The notes below the pieces were generated by a model. It had not been told where the DNA came from, ran no database searches, and saw only the letters and a program-made list of their open reading frames with translations. Below are positions 8,201 to 17,600 of a stretch of DNA of 64,000 bases, one piece after another (the first letter of the stretch is position 1; each line of letters begins with the position of its first letter). Both the position numbers and the translations under genes were made by a program. This stretch comes from Arcicella aurantiaca (GTDB lineage Bacteria > Bacteroidota > Bacteroidia > Cytophagales > Spirosomataceae): contig NZ_QGGO01000020.1 of NCBI RefSeq assembly GCF_003148625.1, positions 40,030-104,029 of the forward strand. The letters are read 5' to 3'.

Positions 8201-9267
8201 GTATTGGTATATCAGAAGCAAAATTGACTCGTATTTTTGACCGTTTCTACCAAGCCGACGACAGCCCTCATCGTAAATATGAAGGCACGGGTATTGGTTT
8301 GGCTTTGGTGAAAGAATTGGTTAAAATAATGCAAGGAACTATTGATGTAGAAAGTTTTGAAAATGTAGGTACAAGCTTTCGAGTTTCTTTGCCCATTGAA
8401 GAATTAACTTTGGGTAGCCTTCCATATTTAGATTTATCAAGAAAAGAGAATGAAACCGCTGATAAAGATGCGGTTTTGGAAGCAATAACGCCCATTTTCT
8501 CCAATGCCCCCAATACAAATCTCGAAAATATTTTACTTATCGTAGATGATAACGAAGATATTAGAACGTATATCCGCTCTGTTTTTGAAAATGACTACAA
8601 AATTATTGAAGCATTCAATGGAAAAGACGGACTGTTAAAAGCCATAGAAAACACTCCAGATTTAGTTATCAGTGATTTAATGATGCCCGAAATGGATGGT
8701 TTTGAACTTTGTACAAACCTTAAAACAGATGAAAGAACCTCTCATATTCCTGTTATTTTATTGACCGCCAAAGCCAATATTGAAAGCCGAATAGAAGGCT
8801 TAACACTTGGGGCAGATGATTATTTACTCAAACCTTTTAACTCCACAGAAATACAAGTTAGAGTGAAAAATCTGATTGAAAAACAAGAAAAACTTAGGCA
8901 ATATTTCACAGGAAAAACCAATGAATTACAACCAGATGAATTGAAAATAAATTCAAAAGAAGCCATTTTCTTAAACAAAGCAATACAAATTGTGGAAGAC
9001 CATTTGTCTGAAAATAGTTTTAATGTAGAGCAATTCAGTCAAGAAATGAACATGAGTACCTCACAATTATTAAGAAAAATGAAAGCATTAACCAATATGA
9101 CAGCCAATGAATTTATCAGAGATTTCAGATTGAAAAGAGCTGAAGAATTAATCAAAAATAATACAGGAACTATCTCTGAAATTGCTTTTACGGTTGGGTT
9201 TGAAAACCTTTCGTATTTCTCAAAAGTATTTCAAGGCAAATTTGGAAAACTACCCAGCGAGTATTGA
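5239..9267 (+). CDS. Hybrid two-component system regulator (SusR-type, one-protein sensor and AraC activator)
   Basis: A 1342-residue inner-membrane sensor-regulator. Order: short signal peptide; periplasmic two-bladed beta-propeller region with reg_prop repeats (GLSQGMIYDMIQDREGFLWVA, GRIWIGT, KNLWMST); Y_Y_Y domain near residue 700-775; one membrane segment about 783-803; histidine kinase with phospho-acceptor H843 in ISHEFRTPLTL, N box and GTGIGLAL; receiver with phospho-acceptor D1146 in ISDLMMPEMDG; C-terminal AraC helix-turn-helix about 1241-1342. In this family a periplasmic oligosaccharide drives activation of a polysaccharide utilisation locus. Here the nearest genes are a BspA-like protein upstream and, beyond a repeat-filled gap, GH30 on the other strand, so its target is unclear. 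Confidence 0.93.
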   Translation: MLFRQVLVLQFLLFNCFSQNTIKQETVWQSIGIKDGLSQGMIYDMIQDREGFLWVATKDGLNRYDGYNFKVFTYDPYNENSISGNICTTLLEDKQGRIWIGTEKDGLNLFDKKTQRFYHANIIDATLKNAGNYNIIRLKLDSFGAVWIFTDDPNKVFRVDNFVGFPNDKDFTQQIKKVKPLDFKGNISFKLDKQSLKYPFSKVILEETQPDIFNGLFSKNADFSIYIKDSQQWIWTLGRTKIYGRKGLAQKEISFEESGENSILNQFDDGTLVIANQEYMWLFSPQELLKTNKINPQNAYAKIPPNCILFTKDKNGNIWIGTRGYGLLKYNPQDRQFKSYLPTYSPSFLFRDMEGRTYFHANYLPTYHFYQYNTNDNTFSIMLPKMSGKALGHEGLLQDEKHQFWMLCHKRFEKKQVLMKFTKDWKLLKEYILPSLNVFSDFGAKMNLDKQGNIWIGLTNGSLYVLNPQTERFKMYNYHALLPQNGAFVQTYALFQDQNIIWIGTQNGLIKGKNLSTQPVFSIYKNSKTNRQSLSNDFVTGIINDPSLPHKYLWVSTKGGGIERLDKETGIFEHFTEAQGLPNRVVYGVLEGDDKNLWMSTNRGIARLNTKTLNFTNFNKSDGIQDDEFNTNSYFKAPSGELFFGGINGFTVFKASKIGQTQTQPEIKIIGLKVNNKTVELNDKTGILNETIETLSKLDLNYDQNLLTLEFGLMNFTNPIKNRFRYQLEGIDNEWVETGTHNHFANYAQLPSGHYTFKVMGTTDGEVWSKILELPILINPPFYRSWWAYFLYIACVCFVLYRWSKHQANQVRLQQEIFFKDRETVRLAELDQLKTNFFANISHEFRTPLTLILAPAQDLINENPNRGVYQIIHRNANRLLELINQLLDISKLEGGQMKVTLEQTDLFKFFRTFVSSFSSLAESKGILFEFSQNNTQAQGLIDKDKIEKVMTNLLFNAFKFTESGKKVIVKIDYQLENQKIILIIKDEGIGISEAKLTRIFDRFYQADDSPHRKYEGTGIGLALVKELVKIMQGTIDVESFENVGTSFRVSLPIEELTLGSLPYLDLSRKENETADKDAVLEAITPIFSNAPNTNLENILLIVDDNEDIRTYIRSVFENDYKIIEAFNGKDGLLKAIENTPDLVISDLMMPEMDGFELCTNLKTDERTSHIPVILLTAKANIESRIEGLTLGADDYLLKPFNSTEIQVRVKNLIEKQEKLRQYFTGKTNELQPDELKINSKEAIFLNKAIQIVEDHLSENSFNVEQFSQEMNMSTSQLLRKMKALTNMTANEFIRDFRLKRAEELIKNNTGTISEIAFTVGFENLSYFSKVFQGKFGKLPSEY

Positions 9268-9289
9268 TTTTATTGAGAATTCCCTATTT

Positions 9290-9317
9290 AAAGCCCCTCA
9301 ATGGGGCTTTTTTTTTG
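9290..9317 (+). terminator. Rho-independent terminator of the hybrid regulator gene
   Basis: Stem AAAGCCCC/GGGGCTTT with a short loop TCAAT (about 9290-9310), then a T run to 9317. It begins 23 bp after the regulator stop codon. Confidence 0.85.
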
Positions 9318-9380
9318 TTTATGCCGAATTTGAGTTAGTTATTATAAGTGCTTTATGTTGAAATTTGCCATTAGTTTATT
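9318..9380. repeat. Family F post-terminator repeat, copy 2
   Basis: TTTATGCCGAATTTGAGTTA followed by CTTTATGTTGAAATTTGCCAT matches the blocks after the terminator at 2740-2763 in the same order, with a shorter middle. Confidence 0.6.
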
Positions 9381-9439
9381 TCGCTTTTGAAACTGGTATA
9401 ATACTAATTTAAAAAAGTTATTGCGTATCTGAGTCTCAA

Positions 9440-9470
9440 CGGAAGTCGTCGTTCAAAACGACGACTTCCG
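9440..9470. repeat. Family E perfect 14-bp-arm hairpin
   Basis: CGGAAGTCGTCGTT (9440-9453), three loop bases, then its perfect complement (9457-9470). Outer weaker pairing continues through GCGTA/TACGC. The arms resemble those of the composite repeat at 1277-1593 (TGCGTACTTTACGGAAGTTGTCG). Confidence 0.75.
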
Positions 9471-9693
9471 TAAGGTACGCATCAAGTCTTTAAAACTGGT
9501 ATAATCTCTATCTTACAAATACTGTTCTTAATAGTTGAATCAAACGTGGGTTTGATTCAACTGGAAATTTGGATTTTTCTATCGAGATAAAATAAAGTAC
9601 ATTTCGGTATTTTATAAATAGCTGATAGTCAGATTGATGAAAATGGAAAGGTCGAACATTCTTTAAAAGTTACTATACTTCCGTTTTATTGAT

Positions 9694-9869
9694 TAGACTT
9701 CCTGCGAAAGTGTTTTATGATTGAAAAATGGTATATTTTCGAGTGAAAATAGCGGGAATTTTGAAAGCATAGCAGAGAAATGGGGGGATGCCCAATCTTG
9801 AAAATTTTTCGCTATTTGTAGCCGAAAAGATGTTGTTTTACGACTTAAAACACTTTCGCAGGAAGTCTA
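9694..9869. mobile_element. Family A MITE-like element, full length (A2)
   Basis: A 176-bp element with 24-bp or longer terminal inverted repeats beginning TAGACTTCCTGCGAAAGTG. Its centre has no reading frame. It is almost identical, in the opposite orientation, to the element at 27827-28002. The last three bases (9867-9869) are the stop codon of the GH30 gene. No transposase in the window has recognisable matching ends. The gap 9381-9693 holds the family E hairpin and AT-rich sequence without a gene. Confidence 0.85.
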
Positions 9870-11414
9870 TTCTATCAAAATTGACGTGACTGAATTGGGA
9901 GAAACCGTAATTTTATTTGATTTTTTAATCTTTTTAGAAGCACTTAAATCTTCAATTTCAGATGTAGTGTAAGTTCTAAATGATTTTATTTTTTGTTTTT
10001 TTAAGGAAAGATTCAATTCTATCGGAAAGCTTTCAGAATTGATAATAACGGCTACAATTTTCTTGTCAATATTTTTATAAGCTGATACCAAACACTTTAC
10101 GTCTTCTTTTGATTGAATACTTGCAGATATTCGCTTGGCGTCAGGACGAATAAACCGTGAATAATTACCAAAAGCCCAAAGCATTTTGCTTGTATAAAAA
10201 TTGCCATCTGTGGTTGAATTATCAATGTAAATCAAACCGTCTTTATAATCATAATGTGAAAGAGCTGTCCACCAATGCCAAGCACTGGCGTTTGCATACA
10301 CTAAGTCATGATGAATCACTTTGGCGATATAAAGTGCAGGGTTAATGCCCAAATCTTTTTTGTTTCCTTGTATTTCGCCCTCATTATCTCCTAAAATGCA
10401 ATATTCTGACATCCAATATTTTAGATTTGGAACGGACTGAACGCTTTTTTGCAATGCCTTTCTTTTCAAAATAGCAGTATCAGAAGTTGAGGTCGTGAAA
10501 TAACTATGCCCGCTGATTGCTTTGGTTACATTGGGAAGGTTGCCAATATAAAAGGGCGAGTTAGTTTGAAAAAAAGCAGCTATTTGATTTCCACAAGCAG
10601 GATTATTATGATTTTTGTACAAATAATCAATTTGTCCCGCTTCACAAATATTTATTTGGGTGGGTAAATGTGCCTTTGCTAAAGCCGCACTTAAACTTTT
10701 AGTGATTCCCGTAATATGTTTATTAGTAAAAGGCGTACCTTCTTGACCGCCGTCGCTCCATTTCCATTGTGGTTCATTGACGGGACTCACGTAATCGAAC
10801 AAAATGCCTGTTTTTGCTTTAATTCCAGTGATAACTTGGGTAAGAAATTTAGAAAAATTATCGAATTGCGTGGAATCAAGATTTGGTTTTCCGTCGGTAG
10901 CAAATGCTTTTTTATTTACGGTAAAATGTACAGGCGGGGAATTGGTAAAGCCCAAAAACTTAGCAACCTTTCTTTCTTTTGCCGCATTCAAAAACCAAAT
11001 TTGCCCTTTCTGACGATTCCAATCATAATTTCCATTACTGTCTAAAAAACATTCTGCCCTTCTCCAAATATCTTTAATTCCCGATAAATCGCCTTGTTCC
11101 GTACTTCCTGCTCCAATGTTAAATCGCCAAATGGATAAGCCAATTCCTTTGGGTTGCCCATTTGTTAAGGTATCTTGACTAAATAATAAATCAGCAATTT
11201 TGTTTTTTTGCAGTTCAGTCCAATTACCAACAAATTGGCAAGCCCAAGAATCAGATGCTCCAAAATGTTCAATTTTTTGAAATTGAATTTGTGGGTCAAT
11301 GGATATTTGTATTTGCTTATTTTGCCCAAAACTTTCATTAATGGTTATGAAAAATAGCAAGGGAAAAGTAAAACGAAGTGCTTTCTGGCAAGAAAATTTA
11401 GCGATGTCAATCAT
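9867..11414 (-). CDS. Glycoside hydrolase family 30
   Basis: A 515-residue secreted enzyme of the GH30 (clan A) fold. Residues 1-30 form a signal peptide ending SFGQ. FEHFGASDSWACQF-like sequence opens the TIM barrel; the acid/base glutamate is E214 in SPVNEPQWKW and the nucleophile is E337 in WMSEYC. The C-terminal beta-sandwich ends in the usual VSPNSVTSILIE. GH30 enzymes cut beta-glucosyl, beta-1,6-galactosyl, beta-1,6-glucosyl or xylosyl links; the subfamily cannot be fixed by eye. It is the outermost gene of a polysaccharide utilisation locus with GH5, susD and susC on the same strand. Its TAG stop lies inside a family A element. Confidence 0.88.
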   Translation of the reverse strand: MIDIAKFSCQKALRFTFPLLFFITINESFGQNKQIQISIDPQIQFQKIEHFGASDSWACQFVGNWTELQKNKIADLLFSQDTLTNGQPKGIGLSIWRFNIGAGSTEQGDLSGIKDIWRRAECFLDSNGNYDWNRQKGQIWFLNAAKERKVAKFLGFTNSPPVHFTVNKKAFATDGKPNLDSTQFDNFSKFLTQVITGIKAKTGILFDYVSPVNEPQWKWSDGGQEGTPFTNKHITGITKSLSAALAKAHLPTQINICEAGQIDYLYKNHNNPACGNQIAAFFQTNSPFYIGNLPNVTKAISGHSYFTTSTSDTAILKRKALQKSVQSVPNLKYWMSEYCILGDNEGEIQGNKKDLGINPALYIAKVIHHDLVYANASAWHWWTALSHYDYKDGLIYIDNSTTDGNFYTSKMLWAFGNYSRFIRPDAKRISASIQSKEDVKCLVSAYKNIDKKIVAVIINSESFPIELNLSLKKQKIKSFRTYTTSEIEDLSASKKIKKSNKITVSPNSVTSILIE

Positions 11415-11535
11415 TGATAAAAATTATAAAGGTTTATATAAATGGCTACCTCAAATAGTAACAATAAACAGATAGATGATTATGAAGTAGCTGAACTAAT
11501 CAGTTATCCTATCAATATTAAATATAATAAGTGTT

Positions 11536-11660
11536 AGGAATAAATTATTTGACATTATGTTTGGCGTATAGCATACGCCAATGTTTTGACAATTTTTTGC
11601 GTATGCTATACACCACTACAAATCAATGACATTAATTTTATTAAATAATTTATTCTTGGT
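11536..11660. repeat. Family D element, copy 1
   Basis: TTTGACATTATG followed by GGCGTATAGCATACGCC, then after a spacer GCGTATGCTATACACC; the outer arms AATAAATTATTT (about 11541) and AAATAATTTATT (about 11643) pair. The same core appears at 36373-36455. It fills the gap between the GH30 and GH5 genes. Confidence 0.65.
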
Positions 11661-11690
11661 ACTTACTTTGATTTACAGGTTCTTGTAAAT

Positions 11691-12716
11691 CTATAAGCCC
11701 CAGCCATATCTAATTCTGTAAACACCAGAAGTATTTACCGTAGAAATAGAAATATTGGTTTCTGTGCCACTTCTACTTAAAAGACTGTAAGAATCGCCAT
11801 CTCTCAAACCCGGCCAATAAACACTTGAAATTTTATCATTCCGACAAATATCACTCGTTGCCATGATATAAGCGATTTCGTTATCGTTCTGATTTCCATT
11901 CTGATAGTCTTTTCCCGTACTCATGGCGGCTCCAAATTCAGTAATAACTGTACGGTTTGCGTAATTTCCGAAGCGACTTCTCCAATCTGTTTTCCAGTCA
12001 GATAAAGTTCGTGTTGCCCAAAAAGCATAATTATGTAAACCCAATAAACAACTTTTAAAACGACTATCGCCACCCACGCCAACAACATTTTCTGCGTATC
12101 CTTGTCCATCTAAAATAATTCTTCCCCTTGTCAAATTGGGATAACGGTCAAGAAACTGCTGATAAATTGTCGTTAATTGGCTCAACGAATAGCCGTGAGG
12201 TTCATTGAAAGGTTCAAAATATACTTTAGGATTATCCTGATATTTGGCAACGACTGCATCCCACATTGTCCAAAATTTACTGGTGTCATCAATTAATCCA
12301 TCTTTTGAAGAAGCTCCTTCCCAACAAGCCACAATAACATTAAATCCTTTACTTGTTGCTTTATCGAGAACACCTTGATAGGCATTCCACCAAGAATCTG
12401 CCACCGATGGAGGATTGATAGGAATACGAATGGTATTAACGCCTTTTACTTCAATAGAAAAACCATTTAAAATAGCTTCTGTTTTGGTCATAACTGTACC
12501 ATAATTATCTCCCGCAGTTAAACCCGACGGAATCAGCCAACCATCCACAAAATTATCTCGTCCATCTGCCCAGTTTAAACCCGCAATATTCAGAGGGTCA
12601 ATGACTTCTGTTTTGGGAGGTTCAATAATTGGTGGTGTTGGTTGTTGAATGGAATCTTTAGAACAGTTTAGCAAAACAAGTGAAATTACGGATAATTTAA
12701 CCCAAATATTTTTCAT
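11691..12716 (-). CDS. Glycoside hydrolase family 5 lipoprotein (cellulase-like)
   Basis: A 341-residue lipoprotein. The signal peptide ends in a lipobox (SLVLLNC, Cys at about 19) followed by a low-complexity linker rich in proline. The GH5 barrel carries the acid/base E172 in YFEPFNEPHGY and the nucleophile E260 in VITEFGAAM, plus HNYAFW. GH5 enzymes cut beta-1,4-glucan, mannan, xyloglucan or related chains; the subfamily is not resolved. As a surface lipoprotein next to SusD it would make the first cuts in the extracellular glycan. Confidence 0.88.
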   Translation of the reverse strand: MKNIWVKLSVISLVLLNCSKDSIQQPTPPIIEPPKTEVIDPLNIAGLNWADGRDNFVDGWLIPSGLTAGDNYGTVMTKTEAILNGFSIEVKGVNTIRIPINPPSVADSWWNAYQGVLDKATSKGFNVIVACWEGASSKDGLIDDTSKFWTMWDAVVAKYQDNPKVYFEPFNEPHGYSLSQLTTIYQQFLDRYPNLTRGRIILDGQGYAENVVGVGGDSRFKSCLLGLHNYAFWATRTLSDWKTDWRSRFGNYANRTVITEFGAAMSTGKDYQNGNQNDNEIAYIMATSDICRNDKISSVYWPGLRDGDSYSLLSRSGTETNISISTVNTSGVYRIRYGWGL

Positions 12717-12835
12717 GATTTTGTTTGTATAGATAAGAGGTTAAACAGATAAAATATTGGGATTATCAATGAAATAATTTGCGATGTTTGGTGATTAAAA
12801 ATCATTACTCCATCATTCTACGTTTTCACTCTTGA

Positions 12836-12952
12836 AAAAGCCGTAGGCTTGCCCCATCTTATAGCCCCGAAATGAATTTCGGGGTGAAATAATAATTGTA
12901 ACCCCGAAATAAATTTCGGGGCTACAAAATTTCCCGAGCCTACGGCTCTTTT
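12836..12952. repeat. Family C element (C2)
   Basis: Ends AGCCGTAGGCTTG and GAGCCTACGGCTCT are complementary. Between them lie two copies of the palindrome CCCCGAAATGAATTTCGGGG or CCCCGAAATAAATTTCGGGG. It lies between the SusD and GH5 genes in the operon direction, so it could fold in the mRNA and set relative expression. Confidence 0.75.
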
Positions 12953-12969
12953 TAGGACAAGTTTTGAAA

Positions 12970-14652
12970 TTAATAACCAGCATTTTGGCTTAACTTTCCA
13001 TTTGCTGCTTGAATTTCTGCTCTTGGAATTGGAAGAAAATAATGTTTGTCTTCAAAACGACGACCCGATAATGCTTCTTTTCTACTGTATGTAAATGTGT
13101 TGCCATTTTTAGCAACATCTACACCATAAGCAGGAATGTTTTCGGTAACATTGGCAATTTTCCAACGACGCACGTCATAAAAACGGTGTTCCTCAAAAGC
13201 CAATTCTACCTGACGCTCTCTACGAATGGCATCACGCATTTGCTCTTTTGATAAACCTGTTGCCAATGCAGGCATTCCTACTCCTTTACGGCTACGGATT
13301 GCATTCACGGCATCATAAACCGTTTGGTCTGGTCCTGTTGCTTCGTTTTGAGCTTCAGCATAATTCAATAAGATTTCAGCATATCTAAAATAAATCCAAG
13401 GTTGTGTACCCGAAACATCCCAAGGGTTATTAATTGGCAAGTTATCATTCATGAATTTCTTTAAATAATAACCCGTTTTTGAGGTATTCCAGTTACTTGG
13501 GCCATCTTTACTATCTTTTCCACCCGGTAAAAACGACTGAATTGTATTGGTACGATAACTTGCACCATTATAAAGAATAGTCATGTAAAAACGTGGGTCT
13601 CTATTTTCATACGGTGCTTGCGGATTATAACCAGAAGAAGGGTCTGTAATTGTTTTTCCTTTATTGGTTTCGTAAGCATCAACCATGTTTTGTAATGGTA
13701 AATTTCCACCCCAACCATCATAACCATTTGGAGCATTTGAAATTTCTAAACATACGTGACGAGCTCCTCTTGTGTAAAGTCTTTCAAAAATGATTTCTGG
13801 GTTATTTTCTGGAGTTAAAAATAATTTGTCGTAACCATTAGTGAAAAGCGAGTATTTTCCTGAGTTCATTACATCTTTAGCCGCAGTGGCAGCTACTTGC
13901 CAAGTTCCTGCATTGTAAAGTGGACTGGCAGCATATAATAATAAACGAGATTTCAAGGCTAATGCTGCCCCTTTGGTTGCTCTACCCAATAACCACGAAG
14001 ACGAATTATCTGCGGGCAATAACTTACTTGCTTCATCTAATTCTGCTACGGCATAACTGATACATTCTTGAATAGATGATTTTTTAAATACTTCTTCGCT
14101 GGTAAAATCGTCTCCTAAATTATAGACTTTATCTTTCAGCAAAATGATACTTCCATAGTTTCTGATTAAGTCTTGATAACGAAATGCACGTAAAAATCTC
14201 AATTCGCCTGTTAAACGATTCTTTTGACCTGTACTCATTTTAACATTGGCAATATTAGTTAGAGCATAGTTAATTTCACGAATACTGCGGTAACTTCTTC
14301 CCCAAATTGTACCTGCAATCCCTGTATTTTCTGGGGCTAATTGTCCACGTTGAACAAGCCAAGTATTGTCATCATTATTGTAGATTGCTTCATCTGTCAA
14401 GGAAGCCCACATCGCATACTCAAAACCTCTACCAAAACCTGGCGGAGTTCCTTCTGCTTCTTTGTCTGTAAGTCTTGCACCGATATAACGATTAATGACA
14501 AATGATTCAAATAAAGATGAATCTGATAAAATGGAACTATCCGAAACTCTATCCGTAGGCACTACATCTAAGGTTTCTGAACAAGAAACCACAGAAACTA
14601 AAAGACCTATTGAAAGTGACGATAATATGATATTCTTAATATATTTTTTCAT
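12970..14652 (-). CDS. susD: SusD/RagB family nutrient-binding lipoprotein
   Basis: A 560-residue outer-membrane lipoprotein with lipobox SVVSC (Cys 24). The TPR-bearing SusD fold is indicated by LRFLRAFRYQDLIRNYG, the long central substrate region, YAEILLNYAEAQNEA, LRRERQVELAFEEHRFYDVRRW and the C-terminal HYFLPIPRAEIQAANGKLSQN, all hallmarks. It binds glycan on the cell surface as the lid of the SusC channel. Twelve bases separate it from susC upstream, so the two are co-transcribed. Confidence 0.95.
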   Translation of the reverse strand: MKKYIKNIILSSLSIGLLVSVVSCSETLDVVPTDRVSDSSILSDSSLFESFVINRYIGARLTDKEAEGTPPGFGRGFEYAMWASLTDEAIYNNDDNTWLVQRGQLAPENTGIAGTIWGRSYRSIREINYALTNIANVKMSTGQKNRLTGELRFLRAFRYQDLIRNYGSIILLKDKVYNLGDDFTSEEVFKKSSIQECISYAVAELDEASKLLPADNSSSWLLGRATKGAALALKSRLLLYAASPLYNAGTWQVAATAAKDVMNSGKYSLFTNGYDKLFLTPENNPEIIFERLYTRGARHVCLEISNAPNGYDGWGGNLPLQNMVDAYETNKGKTITDPSSGYNPQAPYENRDPRFYMTILYNGASYRTNTIQSFLPGGKDSKDGPSNWNTSKTGYYLKKFMNDNLPINNPWDVSGTQPWIYFRYAEILLNYAEAQNEATGPDQTVYDAVNAIRSRKGVGMPALATGLSKEQMRDAIRRERQVELAFEEHRFYDVRRWKIANVTENIPAYGVDVAKNGNTFTYSRKEALSGRRFEDKHYFLPIPRAEIQAANGKLSQNAGY

Positions 14653-14664
14653 GATTTTCTAAAA

Positions 14665-17600
14665 TTAAAACTTAACATTTACCCCTAAGTTGATGATGCG
14701 TTGTTGTGGATAGAATTGTCCACTTCCGCTGTTACCTTCTGGGTCATAGTCTTTTACACCTGTCAGCGTAAACAAGTTGAAGGCATTTGCATAAAGACGT
14801 ACTTGCTTTAGTTTAGCAATGTTTGAAATACTGCTTGGTAAAGTATAGCCTACTTGAATATTTTTCAAACGAACAAAAGAAGCATCATTTAACCAGAATG
14901 TATTTGGATTTAAACCTCCATTAATTGACGATGAAGTACGAGTGTCAACACGTGGAAATGTTCCATTTGTATTGGTAGGACTCCAACGATTATCTGCCCA
15001 ACTACTGTAATAATTACCGATTTGTCCTGCTTCTGGCAATACATATTGGCTAACATTTGTTTGTCCTGCCACTACAAATGATAAGTCGAAATTTTTATAA
15101 TCTGCATTGAAATTTACCCCAAAAGTAACAAGCGGAATATTTCCATACTGAGTTCTTACCATGTCGTCAGCCGTAATTTTTCCATCTTTGTTATAATCTT
15201 CCAAGATTAAATCTCCAAGTTTTGTACCTGTTAAACGAGGATATTTAATTAAATCCTCTTGAGTTCTGAAAATACCAATTGCGTTATACAACAAGTAAGT
15301 ATTCAAGGGTTTACCCGTTTGGCGTTGATAGTCTAAAGCTCCTGCGGCTTCGTCAATAAATTCGATATTACTTTTTGCATACGTTGCGTTGGCAGACACA
15401 TTATATCTGAATGCCCCACGGTGGTTATACCCAACTGTTGCCTCAATACCTGAACTGCTAACTTTTCCGATATTTTGGTCAGGAACTAATGACCCTGAAC
15501 CATACGGATTTACGATACCAGAAACATTTGGAATAGAAGCATTACGAGCCGCCAAGATGTCTGAACGTTGTTGTTTGAAATAAATAAGTTCTAAACTAAA
15601 GTTGTCAAAAACGGTCGCATTCAAGCCTATGTCTGTTTTTTTAGATACTTCCCACGTAATGTTTGGGTTGGCTAATTTGGTAATATCAATACCTGAGTGG
15701 ATTAAATCTGTACCAATTACGTAAGCGTTATTGAACGAGTAATTGTTGTAATATTGAAATTGTCCAACATTGTCATTACCCAATGAACCATACGAAGCTC
15801 TGATTTTCAAGTCATTTACTGCACTTACTTTATTCTTAAACCATGCTTCTTCTGAAACTCTCCAACCTGCTGAGAAAGAAGGGAAAAAACCATATTGTTT
15901 TCCATCTGCAAATGTTGATGAACCATCCACACGCATTTGAACTTCTGCTAAATACTTCTCGTCAAAATTGTAGGCAATTCTACTGATGTAACTTTTTCTT
16001 GTAAAATTATAGCTACTACCATAGTTATTTTTGTCGGTTGCGGCGGCACCACCCTGAGACAATTCTGGTGTAGAAGTAGTTGGGTAGTTTAATCTTGATG
16101 CACCAAAAGTCTCGGCTTTGTTAGAACTTTGTTCATAAGCAACAAAGGCATTTAAGTTATTTTTACCTTGATTTAAGACATAGTTCAACTTAATATTTTG
16201 AATCAACAAAGAAGTCGTTATCTGTTGCTCGCTCAAGGTTGCTGCTCCCGCAGAACCACCCGTAATTACTTGGTCATACGCACCCGTCGATTTGTTGTAG
16301 TTAAATAATGGATAAGGCGTGTTAAAAGTTTTTGAGAAATCGTAAGATTTATCTGCCGAATAAAAACCGTCAATACTTACGCCTTTTACGAATGGTAAGT
16401 TATAAGAAGCTCTCAAAATACCATTAAATACCGTTTTGGGATTATTATTGATACCTCCTGCCGAAGTCCCTAAAACAACAGGATTATTGTTTTCAATACC
16501 TGTTGAGGGTAATCCGTTTGGATACGTAGCCACTACCGTAGGGTATGCTCTGTAAATAGAACGGAAAATATTTCCTGCACTTGAAGTTGGATAACGTCTA
16601 TCTTCTTGACGACCTGATAGCGATAAACTTACTTTGAAATTATCCGTGATATTGGCATCAACATTTGAACGGAAATTATACTGATTGTATGACGTAATAC
16701 CGTTATTCACTAAACCGTCTTGGCTCAAAATACCTGCTGAAAGGTAATATTTGGTTGATTCATTACCGCCATTAACCGTTAAACTATGCTGACTTTGAGG
16801 GGCTACACTTCTAAGAACTGCTTGTTGCCAATTGGTATTTGGGAAATTAATTGGGTCAGAACCGTTCGCAAATTTAGCAATGTCTGACTCTGAATAATGT
16901 TGATTCAATCCACCCGCAGGATTATTGTAATAGTCAATTTCGTTTAGAATAGTCGCATACGTTGGAGCATCCGCTAATTTTGGTAATCTTGTCGGAGAAC
17001 TAAACCCCTGATTAAAACTGTATGAAATAGTTGGTTTGCCTGTTGTACCACGTTTTGTCGTTACCAAAATAACACCGTTTGCCGCTCTACTACCGTAAAC
17101 CGCAGCCGAAGCATCTTTCAAGATAGAAATACTTTCAATATCGTTAGGGTCAAGGCGGTCTAAACCTCCAATTTGACCGGGAATTCCATCCACAACAATT
17201 AGCACGTCGTTGTTTCCTGTGGTAGCAAGACCACGAATACTAAAGCTTGAACCATCATAACCAGGTTCTCCGCTGCGGTTGTTAGCCACAAAACCCGAAA
17301 AACGACCTGCTAATGAATTGGAAATATTGGGTTGTGGACTTTTAAGCATTTCGCTTCCTTTTACATCCGAAACAGAACCAGTTAAGGTTACTTTTTTCTG
17401 AGTACCATAACCAACCACTACCACTTCATTGAGCGACCTAACGTCTGTTTTTAGTTGAACATCAACAACACTTTGAGATTTACCAACTTGTTTTTCTTGT
17501 GAAATATAACCAACCGAAGAGATTACTAAGGTTGCTTCATCGCCGACAAAACTGATACTATATTTACCATTTACATCCGTCGATGTTCCTTTTACAGTTC

